A stretch of DNA of 64,000 nucleotides from Nocardia sp. BMG111209 (GTDB lineage Bacteria > Actinomycetota > Actinomycetes > Mycobacteriales > Mycobacteriaceae): the NCBI RefSeq assembly GCF_000381925.1, contig NZ_KB907307.1, forward strand, positions 1,798,001-1,862,000, written 5' to 3'. Shown here one piece after another: positions 1 to 8,924 of the stretch. The notes beneath the pieces were generated by a model. The model had not been told where the DNA came from. It saw only the letters and a list, made by a program, of their open reading frames with translations, and did not search any database. Numbering within the stretch: the first letter of the stretch is position 1; each line of letters begins with the position of its first letter. The translations under genes and the position numbers were made by a program.

Positions 1-234
1 CTTGTCGTGGCTGCCGAACCGACGGATCGCGGCGTCCTTCAGCTGATGCGGTGTGTGATCGACCATGGTCGCGCCGAGCACGAAGAACGGGGACGACATG
101 GGATCGATCAGGACCGCGACGAGATGACCGACGCCGAGCGCCATGGCGGCCGCCAGCAGCCCCGCCACCGCCGCGCGCGGCCATCGGATCGACCGCGGCG
201 ACGTATCACGTTGGGGCACTGCTGGTTCGGGCAT
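1..234 (-). CDS. Molybdopterin-dependent oxidoreductase (sulfite-oxidase-like), N-terminal part
   Basis: The first 78 residues are present and the rest lies beyond the window start. After a short cytoplasmic arginine-rich stretch there is a membrane segment (about residues 24-44, rich in Ala/Leu/Val), followed by the pattern LIDPMSSPFFVLGATMVDHT and an IRRFGSHDK segment. This arrangement matches my memory of the N-terminus of membrane-bound actinobacterial molybdopterin (sulfite-oxidase family) oxidoreductases; the cofactor domain itself is not visible. It starts at ATG 234, 15 bp after the FAS1 gene and on the same strand, so the two are probably co-transcribed. Family assignment is by remembered similarity only. 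Confidence 0.6.
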   Translation of the reverse strand, partial: MPEPAVPQRDTSPRSIRWPRAAVAGLLAAAMALGVGHLVAVLIDPMSSPFFVLGATMVDHTPHQLKDAAIRRFGSHDK

Positions 235-249
235 GATCGCGCCGTTCGA

Positions 250-888
250 TCAGGCGGGCGGCATGAGCACGGTGTCGATCAGGTAGACCGTCGCATTCGC
301 GGTCTGCACGCCGCCGCAGATCACCGACGCGTCACCCACTTTCACGGTGTCGCCGCTGCGGGTCACCGATACCTCGCCACCCTCGACGGTCTTGTGCGTG
401 CCCGCGATCTGATCGGGTGCGATCCGGCCCGGCACGACGTGATAGGTCAGGATCTTGCTGAGCCCGGCCGCATCGGTCTTCAGTGCATCGATCGTCGCCG
501 GTGGAATCTTCGCGAAGGCGGAATCCACCGGAGCGAAGACGGTGAACGGTCCGCCGTCCAGCGTGTCCACCAGGTCGACCTGTGGATTCAGCTTGCCCGA
601 TACAGCCGATACCAGTGTCGTGAGCAGCGGATTGTGCGAGGCTGCCACCGCCACCGGGTCCTGCGCCATGCCGCTGACCGAGCCCGCACCGGTCGGCACC
701 TGCCGGGCGTAGTCCTGACAGCCGGGCCCGACCGGAGTCGCGGCGGCGGCAGCGGCGGGGGCGGCGGATGACGCGCTGGTCGTCGACGTGGTGGTACTGG
801 ACCCGGACTTGTCGCCGGAACACCCGGACATACCGAGCGCGGCGGCGAATGCGATGGTGACGACGACGGAACGCCGGATGATTTTCAT
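250..888 (-). CDS. FAS1 (fasciclin) domain lipoprotein
   Basis: A 212-residue secreted protein. It begins with a lipoprotein signal peptide (MKIIRRS, a hydrophobic stretch, then the lipobox GMSGC with Cys23), followed by a low-complexity Ser/Thr/Ala linker and one FAS1 domain (about residues 75-210). Typical FAS1 motifs are visible: [15 protein letters not shown] and [10 protein letters not shown], and the domain ends [10 protein letters not shown]. The family includes the mycobacterial MPT70/MPB83 antigens and acts in adhesion at the cell surface. A good ribosome site (aaggag) precedes the ATG. It appears to lead an operon with the membrane oxidoreductase downstream. A perfect 20 bp palindrome sits just upstream. 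Confidence 0.9.
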   Translation of the reverse strand: MKIIRRSVVVTIAFAAALGMSGCSGDKSGSSTTTSTTSASSAAPAAAAAATPVGPGCQDYARQVPTGAGSVSGMAQDPVAVAASHNPLLTTLVSAVSGKLNPQVDLVDTLDGGPFTVFAPVDSAFAKIPPATIDALKTDAAGLSKILTYHVVPGRIAPDQIAGTHKTVEGGEVSVTRSGDTVKVGDASVICGGVQTANATVYLIDTVLMPPA

Positions 889-907
889 GATCGTTCTCCT
901 TCGGGCG

Positions 908-927
908 TCGTGACCACGTGGTCACGA
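908..927. promoter_or_regulatory. Perfect 20 bp palindrome upstream of FAS1 gene
   Basis: TCGTGACCACGTGGTCACGA reads the same on both strands over 20 bp, with a CACGTG core. It lies 20-39 bp upstream of the FAS1 start codon, where a repressor could cover a promoter. The protein that binds it is unknown. The rest of the 332 bp gap (889-1220) shows no gene I can support. Confidence 0.55.
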
Positions 928-1220
928 ACGAGTGATTCGAGAAGCCCTCGTCGGCGCTTTCCGCGACCGTCGAGCACCGCAGGGACTTCGCTCAGCTCCG
1001 CGGAAGGGTTTGGTCTTGCGAGGAATCCGATCGATCGCGGGCAACGTCGTCGGCTCCGACCGGCCGCCGTGGGCACCCTTCGCACCGGCGGACAGTCCGC
1101 TGCGGACCACCATCCGAGATGGCGGTCGCCGCTGGCGCGATTTATCCGCGAAGTGGGGTATCCGCGGCGAAGCACGCGGTGGTGAGCCGCTCACCGTCAT
1201 CCGCGAATGGGAGAAATCCG

Positions 1221-1658
1221 ATGAATCGTGAATCGATCGACCGACCGGCCCGGGATCCCTGCGAGGTGACGGCACCCGCCGCATACACGGACACCGACGA
1301 CCACGTCGCGGTGCCCGACGCAGCCGCACCCGTGTCCGGGCCGGCGATGCAGCGCGCGATCGATCACCTGCACGCGCATCCCGACCGTCCGATCACCATC
1401 ACGGAACTGGCCGGACGTGCCGGGGTCTCCGCCCGCGCCCTCCAGTACGCGTTCCGCCGCGCCTACGACACCACCCCGCTGCAGTACCTCCGGCGGATCC
1501 GGCTGCAACGCGCCCACCGCGACCTCACCGCCGCCAGCCCGGGGCACGACAGTGTGGCCGTGATCGCTGCTCGCTGGGGTTTCACCAACCCCGGACGGTT
1601 CGCCGTGGCCTACCGGCACCGCTACGGCATCTCCCCCGGTCATACCTTGCGCCAGTAG
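1221..1658 (+). CDS. AraC-family regulator (HTH domain only)
   Basis: A 145-residue protein whose C-terminal 100 residues form an AraC-type double helix-turn-helix. Visible motifs are ITELAGRAGVSARALQYAFR and VAVIAARWGFTNPGRFAVAYR. The sequence LQYAFRRAYDTTPLQYLRRIRL is typical of single-domain AraC proteins in actinobacteria. There is no effector-binding domain, only a 45-residue polar N-terminus. The ATG at 1221 was chosen over longer in-frame starts because ggagaa lies 5-10 nt upstream. The targets cannot be read from context; it stands alone between the FAS1 and kinase genes. Confidence 0.85.
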   Translation: MNRESIDRPARDPCEVTAPAAYTDTDDHVAVPDAAAPVSGPAMQRAIDHLHAHPDRPITITELAGRAGVSARALQYAFRRAYDTTPLQYLRRIRLQRAHRDLTAASPGHDSVAVIAARWGFTNPGRFAVAYRHRYGISPGHTLRQ

Positions 1659-1844
1659 CCTTTTCGTGCGCTCGGCGCCGGTCGTGGACGAGTTCGACGG
1701 TGCAGCAGGCACATCGCGTCCGTCGTTGCCGGAATTCACCGAGATTTTGCCCGTCACAGCATAATTCGATGCGGCCGACTCCGAGAATCGGGTCGGACGG
1801 CCCCACGTCGAGCGCGACCGCACGTTCTCTCGTACGATCCGTTG

Positions 1845-2345
1845 ATGCCGGTGATCTTGGTGACGGGGATGTCCGGCGTCGGCAAGTCGACGGCGCTGAT
1901 CGCTTTGCAGCAGCGGGGGTATCGGGTGGTGGACGCCGACTACGGAGGCTGGATCGAAGACCGCCCGCACCCTGACGGGACCGGCACGGAGCCGCAGTGG
2001 TGCGAGCAGCGAATCGAGGCGCTGATCGCGGACCATGAACAGTCGGGCGAACCGCTGTTCATCGCGGGCACCGTGAGCAACCAGGTCGCGTTCTATCCGC
2101 GGTTCGACGAGATCGTATTGCTCAGCGCCCCAATCGAACTGTTGCTCGACCGCATCGTGCGTCGTGACACGAATCCGTTCGGGAAGGCTGCCGCAGAACG
2201 CGATCGGATCATGGCCGACACGGCCGAGATCGAACCGCTACTGCGGTCGGCGGCGACAGTCGAGATCGACACCAGCCGACCGCTGATCGACGTGGTGGAG
2301 CGACTGGTATCACTCGCGGGACCACCATCCCTACCTCCTCACTGA
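1845..2345 (+). CDS. P-loop kinase-like ATPase
   Basis: A 166-residue single-domain nucleotide-binding protein. The Walker A motif GMSGVGKST lies at residues 8-16, followed by a short fold resembling shikimate/adenylate-type kinases: the segment VVDADYGGWIE after the first strand, ARG/RRD lid-type arginines near residues 105-115, and a final helix. The substrate is unknown; such proteins are usually annotated only as AAA family ATPases. The ATG at 1845 is preceded in frame by a TTG at 1842; the ATG is more likely. It stands alone, with a stem-loop over its stop codon. Confidence 0.8.
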   Translation: MPVILVTGMSGVGKSTALIALQQRGYRVVDADYGGWIEDRPHPDGTGTEPQWCEQRIEALIADHEQSGEPLFIAGTVSNQVAFYPRFDEIVLLSAPIELLLDRIVRRDTNPFGKAAAERDRIMADTAEIEPLLRSAATVEIDTSRPLIDVVERLVSLAGPPSLPPH

Positions 2346-2354
2346 CGAGGTAGG
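2330..2354 (+). terminator. Stem-loop at the end of the P-loop kinase gene
   Basis: CCTACCTC (2330-2337) pairs perfectly with GAGGTAGG (2347-2354) around a 9 nt loop that includes the stop codon region. There is no T-run after it, so it may be a weak or protein-dependent terminator. It lies between this gene and the oppositely oriented dehydrogenase gene. Confidence 0.4.
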
Positions 2355-2538
2355 TCCCAGACGATCCGGCGAGCCAGGCCACATTGTCTGTCGAAGCGAT
2401 CGCAGACCCAAGGCGCCGACCGACAGTGCCGAGCGTTCCGGCGCCGAAGGTATCGCGGCCGGCCGGCAACGTGACGATGAGGTCACCACCACCGTCGTCA
2501 CCAATCTCCTGACGGTGATCCAGCGGCATTCACCGTCG

Positions 2539-3741
2539 TCAGGCGGCGGCCGCGGACAGGGCGGGGTCGAGCAGGATTTTCACCGCGCCGTCGGTCTTGT
2601 GCTGGAACATTCGGTAGGCGTCTGCGGCATCGGACAGCGGAAGGCGATGCGTGGCAAAGGATTCCACGCCCAGGATGTCGTTGTCGGTCAGCAGCGGCAG
2701 GATGTCCGGGGCCCAGCGGGTCACGTTGGCCTGACCCATGCGCAGCTGGATCTGTTTGTCGAACAGGGTCCGCATCGGCATCGGATCGGCGACGCCGCCG
2801 TAGACGCCGATCACCGAGATCGTGCCGCCGCGGCGCACGATATCGATCGCAGCGTGCAGGGCGGACAGCCGATCGACGCCGACGGTGTCGTTCACCATGC
2901 GTTCGATCATGTCCGGCAGCAGGCCGAGCGCGTGCTGCGCCGCCGCGGTCACCGGGGAGCCGTGTGCTTCCATCCCCACCGCGTCGATCACCGCGTCCGA
3001 GCCGCGCCCGCCGGTGCGGTCCCGCACGACGTCACCGATCGATGCGTTCGCGGCGCGTGTGTCGATGACCTCGATGCCACGGTCGGCGACCCGCGCCACG
3101 CGTTCGGGCACTCGATCGACGCCGATCACGCGCAGTCCGCGGTGGGCCGCGATCCGGCAGGCCATGTCGCCGATCGGGCCCAGGCCCAGCACCGTCACGG
3201 TGTCGCCCTCGGACAGGCCGGTGTACTCGACGGCCTGCCACGCGGTGGGCAGGACATCGGAGAGGTAGACGAACCTGGTGTCTAGCGGGCCGTGCGGGAC
3301 CTTGATGTGGGTGTGGTCGGCGTGCGGGACCCGCAGATATTCCGCTTGGCCGCCGGGCACCCGGCCGTACAGTTTGGAGTAGCCGAACAGGGCTGCGCCG
3401 CAACCGTATTCGCGGACCTGCGTGGTCTCGCACTGGGTCGGCAGCCCGGCGTCGCACATGGCGCACGCACCGCAGCTGATCTGGAACGGGATCACGACCC
3501 GGTCACCGACGGCGAGTTCGGTGACCTCCGGTCCGACTTCGGTGACGAATCCGATCGGCTCGTGGCCGAGCACGTCACCGGGGGTCATGTAGGCGCCGAG
3601 CACCTCGTACAGATGCAGGTCGGAGCCGCAGATCCCGGACGCGGTCACCTTGATGATCACGTCCGTGGGCTGTTCGATCCGAGGATCGGGTACGTCGGTC
3701 ACCTCGACGTGACGACGGCCCTGCCAGGTCACTGCTTTCAT
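2539..3741 (-). CDS. Zinc-dependent alcohol dehydrogenase (MDR family, formaldehyde-dehydrogenase-like)
   Basis: A 400-residue medium-chain dehydrogenase. Catalytic zinc ligands are visible in GICGSDLH (Cys38) and GHEPIG (His60, Glu61). The structural zinc lobe CGACAMCDAGLPTQC supplies four cysteines near residues 90-104. The Rossmann motif GLGPIGDM lies near residue 190. The length and the long insert after the nucleotide fold resemble the glutathione-independent formaldehyde dehydrogenase group of zinc alcohol dehydrogenases. It would oxidise an alcohol or aldehyde with NAD in the cytoplasm. Two adjacent ATG codons exist; the second (3741) gives a better distance from the ggggag ribosome site. 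It is monocistronic. Confidence 0.9.
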   Translation of the reverse strand: MKAVTWQGRRHVEVTDVPDPRIEQPTDVIIKVTASGICGSDLHLYEVLGAYMTPGDVLGHEPIGFVTEVGPEVTELAVGDRVVIPFQISCGACAMCDAGLPTQCETTQVREYGCGAALFGYSKLYGRVPGGQAEYLRVPHADHTHIKVPHGPLDTRFVYLSDVLPTAWQAVEYTGLSEGDTVTVLGLGPIGDMACRIAAHRGLRVIGVDRVPERVARVADRGIEVIDTRAANASIGDVVRDRTGGRGSDAVIDAVGMEAHGSPVTAAAQHALGLLPDMIERMVNDTVGVDRLSALHAAIDIVRRGGTISVIGVYGGVADPMPMRTLFDKQIQLRMGQANVTRWAPDILPLLTDNDILGVESFATHRLPLSDAADAYRMFQHKTDGAVKILLDPALSAAAA

Positions 3742-4021
3742 CATCTCCCCTGTCTCACAGAGTATCTCGGGGTGCGATCACCGATTTGCCCGATACCGGG
3801 CCACGTCACGACCCTGCTGATGCCGGAAGGGGGTCACGGTCGCAGCCGGCCCGCCGGTGGGCAGTCAGAGCGTCGAGTACCGGAACACGTGAAGGGTCCA
3901 TCGCGGCCGGACTACCCGACCGTCGGGGCATCAGTCGCCATTCCCGCACCCGAGGCGGCGTTGTAACAGGACGAGGCCACCGATCCGCGCGGCCGCGCGT
4001 GGCCACCGACCCGCCCGCAGC

Positions 4022-4211
4022 GACAGCGACCTTGCCGCCCCGGTGGCGAATCGGCCGCTGATCGTGGTGCTCGGCCACGACAGCTGCGGTGCCCATCGAC
4101 GCCCTCGACGGCGGCGCGGTCCCCGGCGGGTTCCTCACCTACGGGCTCGCCGACGGACGCGCGCACCTGTGCGGCGACATCGGCGAAACCGCCACCGACA
4201 TCACCGTGTGA
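4022..4211 (+). pseudogene. Decayed beta-carbonic anhydrase remnant
   Basis: Two reading frames carry successive pieces of one family. Frame one (4022-4093) reads DLAAPVANRPLIVVLGHDSCGA, containing the zinc-site GHDSCGA signature of beta-carbonic anhydrases. A shifted frame (4095-4211) continues with IDALDGGAVPGGF and then LTYGLADGRAHLCGDIGE, which resembles the extreme C-terminus of the same enzymes, then a stop. The middle of the protein is missing. I read this as a gene broken by at least one frameshift and a large internal deletion. The surrounding gap (3745-4380) holds no other gene I can support; a short + frame at 4290-4390 (RFPDLRILMPYKEVEPEAG) looks protein-like but is unidentified. 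Confidence 0.6.
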
Positions 4212-4380
4212 CCTTCGCCGGATCGGATGAGAACTCGCCACGGCTCCGGCCGGCATGCTGCGGCCCGGTACGAACTGTGCACTGTGGCAGGCGAAGTGGC
4301 ACCGGTCGCCGACCGTGAACGGTTTCCGGATCTGCGAATCCTCATGCCCTACAAAGAAGTCGAGCCGGAGGCCGGTGTGC

Positions 4381-4836
4381 TCATTCGCGCGGGGGCCGGC
4401 CTTGCGGTGCCCAGAGTCGGTCGGCGTCGCCTGCGACGACGCGGCTGCGGTAGACGTCGATCTTGTGGTCGATGAGCTCGAGGTTCTGTTGAATCTCGGT
4501 GAGTTTCGAGATCACCTCGGCCCGATGGGATTCCAGCAGGGCCAGTCGATCGGTTTCGTTGCCTCGCCCGGCCGAGACGAGTTCGGCGTAGCGGCGAATG
4601 GTCTTGATCGGCATGCCGGTCGCGCGCAGCCGGGTGCAGATGTTGATCCATTCCAGGTCCTGCTCGCGGTAGCGGCGGCGGCCGCTGTGGGTGCGGTCGA
4701 CGGGGGTGACGACCAGGCCGGCGCGCTCGTAGTAGCGGAGGGTGTGCACGCTGATTCCGGTGCGGTGGGCCGCCTCCGCGATGCTCACTCCCGGGTCGTG
4801 GCGGGGTTCGGGCGACTGTGGCTTGACTTCGAGCAC
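4381..4836 (-). CDS. MerR-family transcriptional regulator
   Basis: A 151-residue protein starting at GTG 4836. The N-terminal winged HTH (about residues 17-85) contains SIAEAAHRTGISVHTLRYYE and the wing GRRRY. It is followed by a long dimerisation helix (residues 95-135) with heptad character. No cysteine cluster typical of metal sensors is present, so a small organic or drug effector is more likely. It diverges from the MFS transporter gene with only 23 bp between starts. This is the classic arrangement for a MerR activator controlling a neighbouring efflux gene. Confidence 0.88.
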   Translation of the reverse strand: MLEVKPQSPEPRHDPGVSIAEAAHRTGISVHTLRYYERAGLVVTPVDRTHSGRRRYREQDLEWINICTRLRATGMPIKTIRRYAELVSAGRGNETDRLALLESHRAEVISKLTEIQQNLELIDHKIDVYRSRVVAGDADRLWAPQGRPPRE

Positions 4837-4853
4837 ACTCTAGATTCTAGCGT
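4823..4853 (+). promoter_or_regulatory. Candidate MerR-type promoter of the MFS gene
   Basis: TTGACT (4823-4828) and TAGCGT (4848-4853) are separated by 19 bp, the over-long spacer typical of MerR-activated promoters. The transcription start would fall at about 4860, giving a near-leaderless mRNA for the transporter. An interrupted palindrome CTAGATTCTAG (4840-4850) overlaps the spacer and -10, but it is not centred in the spacer, which weakens the call. Confidence 0.4.
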
Positions 4854-4859
4854 TGCGGC

Positions 4860-6332
4860 ATGTCCGAACAGATGCCTGGATCACCGAACGTTCGGCACCC
4901 GTTGCTGGTGCTGGCGATCTGCTGCGCGAGCATCGTCGTGGTGGTGATGGACATCTCCATCGTCAATGTGGCGTTGCCGGCGATCCGTCACGATCTCCAT
5001 GCCTCGGTGTCCGGTCTCCAGTGGACGGTCGACGCCTACACCCTGGTGCTGGCCGGGTTCCTGGTGGCGGCCGGGTCCGTCGCCGACAGATTCGGGCGCC
5101 GCCGCGTCTTCCGGATCGGGTTGGCGGTCTTCGGGATCGGCTCGCTGCTGTGCGGCCTGGCGCCGACGATGGAGTGGCTGATCGCGGCGAGGACGGTACA
5201 GGGAATCGGTGGCACGATGCTCAACCCGGTGGCCATGGCGATCGTCGCCACCGCATTTCCCGAGCCCGCTCAGCGAGCCCGAGCCATCGGCGTCTTCGGG
5301 TCGATGTCGGGTCTGGCGCTGGCAGTGGGACCGATACTCGGTGGAGCGCTGGTCGACGGGCTCGGCTGGCATTCGGTCTTCTGGATCAACGTCCCGATCG
5401 TCGCCGTCGCCATCGTGTGCACCGCGCTGTTCGTGCCGGAGTCCCGTGCACCCAGGGCACGCAGATTCGACCCCGTGGGCCAGATCCTGGTGGCCCTGCT
5501 GCTGGGTGCCGTCGTCTACGCGATCATCGAATCCCGATGGCTCGGTTGGAGTTCTCCGGTCGTCCTCGTGCTGCTCGCCGCCGCTGTGCTCGCCGTGCCG
5601 GCCACCCTGATCTACGAGTCCCGGCGCGCCGATCCGCTGCTGGAACTGCGCCTGTTCCGCAGCGTGCCGTTCGGTTCCGCGATCCTGATCGCGTTGTGCG
5701 CGCTGTGCGCATTCAGCGCGTTCCTGTTCACCACGACGCAGTACCTCCAGAACGTCCGCGGCATGTCCGCGCTCACGGCGGGGCTGTGCCTGCTCCCGGT
5801 CGGGCTGCTGGTCGTGGCATTCTCCCGGCGGATCGGCGGACTGGTCGGCACCCGAGGACCACGCCTGCCGCTGCTGCTCGCCGGGACCGCACTGAGCCTG
5901 GGCGGTCTCGCCTCCCTCGGACTCGAACCGACCACCCCACTGCCGATCGTGCTGGCGCTGTATCTGTTGTTCGGGATCTTCCTGACCGCGGTCAACCCGC
6001 CGATCACCACCACCGCCGTCGCCGGAATGCCCCGCTCGATGACCGGCGTCGCCGCCTCCCTCGCCTCGGTCGGACGGCAGACCGGAACCACCCTCGGTGT
6101 CGCGATCTCCGGAACGATCCTCGGACCCGCGCTGACCCACGGCGGCACCACATTCACCGCGACCGCACGCGGCATATGGTGGACGGTCCTGGGTCTGGGC
6201 ATCTGCGTCCTGCTGCTCGGACTGCTCAGCACCGGCCGCCGCGCCGGCGAAACCGCCACCCGAGCAGCGGAACTGTTCGAAGAGATCGACCGGGGCACCG
6301 AGGTCCGGATCGCATCCGCCGTCCAACGGTGA
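4860..6332 (+). CDS. MFS drug efflux transporter (DHA2, 14-TM type)
   Basis: A 490-residue integral membrane protein with about 14 hydrophobic segments. Family motifs visible: MDISIVNVALPAI in TM1, the motif A loop GSVADRFGRRRVF after TM2, and the antiporter motif C region GLALAVGPILGG in TM5. These place it in the EmrB/QacA-like (DHA2) drug:H+ antiporters. It probably exports a toxic organic compound. The divergent MerR gene and a long-spacer promoter suggest inducible expression. The ATG at 4860 is the first possible start. Confidence 0.9.
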   Translation: MSEQMPGSPNVRHPLLVLAICCASIVVVVMDISIVNVALPAIRHDLHASVSGLQWTVDAYTLVLAGFLVAAGSVADRFGRRRVFRIGLAVFGIGSLLCGLAPTMEWLIAARTVQGIGGTMLNPVAMAIVATAFPEPAQRARAIGVFGSMSGLALAVGPILGGALVDGLGWHSVFWINVPIVAVAIVCTALFVPESRAPRARRFDPVGQILVALLLGAVVYAIIESRWLGWSSPVVLVLLAAAVLAVPATLIYESRRADPLLELRLFRSVPFGSAILIALCALCAFSAFLFTTTQYLQNVRGMSALTAGLCLLPVGLLVVAFSRRIGGLVGTRGPRLPLLLAGTALSLGGLASLGLEPTTPLPIVLALYLLFGIFLTAVNPPITTTAVAGMPRSMTGVAASLASVGRQTGTTLGVAISGTILGPALTHGGTTFTATARGIWWTVLGLGICVLLLGLLSTGRRAGETATRAAELFEEIDRGTEVRIASAVQR

Positions 6333-6369
6333 CGGAGTAGCCGTGGGGCACGAGATGGTATCCGAGGAC

Positions 6370-7419
6370 TCAGGGCTGGGTCGCGGTCAGGCTGCCGAGG
6401 GCACCGCCCAGGTCGGGGCCCGAGCGTTCGCCGGCGGATGCCGCGGCCACCGCCGGGAGCACGGTTTCTCCCACGCGCTCGAGATAGGGCCAGGCGATAT
6501 CGGGAGGGAGGCCGCCGCACAGCGGGGAGAGGTTGAGCATCTCGCCGCGGCGGACCATCTCGATGGCTTCGCTCACACTCACGATGCGATGGGAGCGGGA
6601 TGTCTCCCGGAGCTCATCGATCGTTCGGGCCGTGGAGATGCCGGCCGATGTCTCGTTGGCGGGATTCCACTCGGCGTAGCTGACGGCGTCGTGCAGGAGG
6701 AAGCTACCCAGTTCCGCCCACGCGCGGTCGATGCCGTGGTCAGGGGCGACGAACAGGACGGTGTGGGTGTCCCGGGACGGGAGCAGGGTCATGAGCGGCT
6801 CGTGTCCGTGGGCTCGCGCGGACTTCTCGTACGCCTCCTGCATTCCCGGGACCGTGCCCTGGGCCAGCAGGCCCAGGCCGTAGCGTCCGGCCCGCTCGGC
6901 CGCGGCCACCGAGCCACCGCCCCACATCAGCAGGGGGCCGCCGGGGGTCGCGGTGCGTGGCGTCACCCTGATCCGTCGACCGTCGCGAACGACGACCTCG
7001 CCCGCCAGAAGTCGTCTCAGCAGGTCGAGCTTCTCGTCGGCGATGCGCCCGCGGCGCCGGACGTCGACACCGAATTGTTCGTACTCCTCCGGCCGGTACC
7101 CGAGCCCGAGGGTGAACGATGTCCGGCCCCGGCTCAACAGGTCCACGACGGCGATCTCCTCGGCCAGCCGCACCGGGTCGTACAGCGGGAGGATCACCAC
7201 CGTGTTGATCGCCAGCGTCGATGTCCGGGCGGCGACGGCCGCCGCCATCACCAGCGGCGCCGGGAGGTACCCGTCGTCCGCCCCGTGGTGCTCGCAGATC
7301 ACCACGGCCAGGCAGCCGTGCGACTCGGCCCACGAACACATCTCCAGCGCGGTCGCGTACAGTTCCGGCGCCGGCGCGCCGATCGACGGTGCGCGCATGT
7401 CGAGGCGCAACGAGAACAT
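6370..7419 (-). CDS. LLM-class flavin-dependent oxidoreductase (luciferase-like)
   Basis: A 349-residue TIM-barrel protein of the bacterial luciferase family. Typical elements are visible: ICEHHGADDGYLPAP near the N-terminus, a strand of the type TLAINTVVILPLYDPVRLAEEIAVVD, the segment RTSFTLGLGYRPEEYEQFGV and MWGGGSVAAAERAGRYG. Relatives use FMN or F420; the cofactor and substrate cannot be decided here. The start at 7419 was chosen because ggggaggttt lies just upstream; an in-frame upstream extension (to 7506) has no ribosome site and is compositionally unlike the family. It is convergent with the MFS gene. Confidence 0.87.
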   Translation of the reverse strand: MFSLRLDMRAPSIGAPAPELYATALEMCSWAESHGCLAVVICEHHGADDGYLPAPLVMAAAVAARTSTLAINTVVILPLYDPVRLAEEIAVVDLLSRGRTSFTLGLGYRPEEYEQFGVDVRRRGRIADEKLDLLRRLLAGEVVVRDGRRIRVTPRTATPGGPLLMWGGGSVAAAERAGRYGLGLLAQGTVPGMQEAYEKSARAHGHEPLMTLLPSRDTHTVLFVAPDHGIDRAWAELGSFLLHDAVSYAEWNPANETSAGISTARTIDELRETSRSHRIVSVSEAIEMVRRGEMLNLSPLCGGLPPDIAWPYLERVGETVLPAVAAASAGERSGPDLGGALGSLTATQP

Positions 7420-7569
7420 CAAACCTCCCCGACGCGGGTCACGGTGACGAAGGCGACTCTGCCTGCCACACAGCTCATTTCGATCCCTCTCCGCGCTCCG
7501 GGCCATCGGTGACCGGATTGCCAGAGTACGGAACGAATATTCGGTTCACAAGGGAGTCGGCCGCGCGGG

Positions 7570-8211
7570 TCAGATGCGCAGCCTGCGACGCAGCAGCGGT
7601 AGTCCCGGCCCGTCGAGGTCGTCGAGGAGCGCGGTGCGACCGCAGACGGTCATCATCAGCGCGGCGACCGGACCACGCACCTCGGCACCGTTGCCCCAGG
7701 TACGTCCGATATCGAGGCCGCGCAATCGAATTCCTCGCAGCAGGCCCAGCGGCACGAAGCCGAAGGGCCACGGGCCGGTCAGGAAATCGAGTGCCGATGC
7801 CGCCGAGTGCGGGTCGGGTTCGAAGGGCAGGCCGAGCGGAATGGCGATGTCGCCGTAGTGCACCAGGACGTCGGCGAGCGGGTCGAGCGGCCCGAACAGC
7901 GGGGGGCTGATCCGGCGGTCGGCGACCGCGCGCAGGCCGGACACGATCTCGGCCGTCGTCGACTGCGCTCTGCGGCATGCCAATTCGTCGATCGCGCGCG
8001 CCAGGCTCCCCCGGCGCACCGCCGAGGCCAGAAATACCGGCAACCCGTCGGCCACGGTGCTGAGCACATGCGCACCCACCGTTTCGACGTCCCAACCGGC
8101 GCACAGGCTCGGCGTCGCCAACCGGTCGTCATCGAGATCCTCGAGCGTATTCGCGATCAGGCGACGGTGATCGGCGACCGTGGCGAACACGAGCTCACGA
8201 TCGAACGGCAT
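7570..8211 (-). CDS. Maleylpyruvate isomerase family (DinB-like, mycothiol-dependent) protein
   Basis: A 213-residue protein beginning MPFDRELVFATVADHRRLIA. The N-terminal four-helix DinB/maleylpyruvate-isomerase fold is recognisable from the early LCAGWDVETVGAHVL segment. In this position the family carries the metal-binding His that supports mycothiol-dependent chemistry. A C-terminal domain with RGPVAALMMTVCGRTALLDD follows the family layout. Mycothiol enzymes are restricted to actinobacteria. The ATG at 8211 has ggaggg upstream. It diverges from a TetR gene 47 bp away, which may control it. The substrate is unknown. Confidence 0.82.
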   Translation of the reverse strand: MPFDRELVFATVADHRRLIANTLEDLDDDRLATPSLCAGWDVETVGAHVLSTVADGLPVFLASAVRRGSLARAIDELACRRAQSTTAEIVSGLRAVADRRISPPLFGPLDPLADVLVHYGDIAIPLGLPFEPDPHSAASALDFLTGPWPFGFVPLGLLRGIRLRGLDIGRTWGNGAEVRGPVAALMMTVCGRTALLDDLDGPGLPLLRRRLRI

Positions 8212-8258
8212 CGGCCCTCCTCTCGGCCAATGGGACGTCATCCTAGACTGAGACGACG

Positions 8259-8924
8259 ATGACAGCCACCAGCGCACCGGACCCGTCCGACGACCCACCG
8301 GCGAAATCGCGACGCCAGTACGACAACTCGGGTCGCCGGGCACAGACGGCGAAGACGCGCGACCAGATCCTGGACGCCGCAGCCGATATGGCCCACGAGT
8401 TCCCGAGCTGGGACTGGGGCGATCTGACCTTCCGGTCGGTGGCCGAGCGGGCCGGCGTCGGGGCGCGCTCGATGTATCGGCACTTCGGCAGCGAGCGAGA
8501 GCTGCACGATGCGGTCGTCCGCCGCCTGAAGGAGGAGGCCGGCGTCAACTACGACGACCTCAAACTGGAGGACCTCGCCGAGGTCACCTCGCGCACCTTC
8601 GCCGCCTTGGGCACATTCCCCGAATCGACCCGATCGGGCCCGGGGACAACGCAACCCGCCCTGCTGGCCGAGCATCGGATGCGGCGTGACGCGCTCCTGC
8701 ACGCCACCGTGCCGTACGCCGGGGACTGGTCCGACGAACAGCGCACTCTCGTGGTCGCCGTACTCGACCTGCTCTGGGACGTCCCCGCGTACGAACGCCT
8801 CGTCGTGCAATGGGGACTGGACGGCGAGCAGGCCATGCGGGCCGTGAAGTGGGCGCTGGATGCGGTGGTGGCGGCCATCCGCACCGGTGAACCACCGGCG
8901 GGCCGCCCGGCCGCCGACAGCTGA
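8259..8924 (+). CDS. TetR-family transcriptional regulator
   Basis: A 221-residue protein with a Pro/Arg-rich N-terminal tail (30 residues), then a TetR HTH. Motifs: RDQILDAAADMA, LTFRSVAERAGVGARSMYRHFGSERELHDAVV. The C-terminal ligand domain ends in a TetR_C-like helix pattern with AGD/DEQRTLVVAVLDLL. It is divergent from the mycothiol-enzyme gene, the most likely target. No clear symmetric operator was found in the 47 bp between them. Confidence 0.88.
   Translation: MTATSAPDPSDDPPAKSRRQYDNSGRRAQTAKTRDQILDAAADMAHEFPSWDWGDLTFRSVAERAGVGARSMYRHFGSERELHDAVVRRLKEEAGVNYDDLKLEDLAEVTSRTFAALGTFPESTRSGPGTTQPALLAEHRMRRDALLHATVPYAGDWSDEQRTLVVAVLDLLWDVPAYERLVVQWGLDGEQAMRAVKWALDAVVAAIRTGEPPAGRPAADS

Noticed and set aside
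4881..6326. Long open frame antisense to the MFS gene
   Set aside because: A Gln/Arg/Asp-rich shadow frame caused by high GC third positions; no family features.
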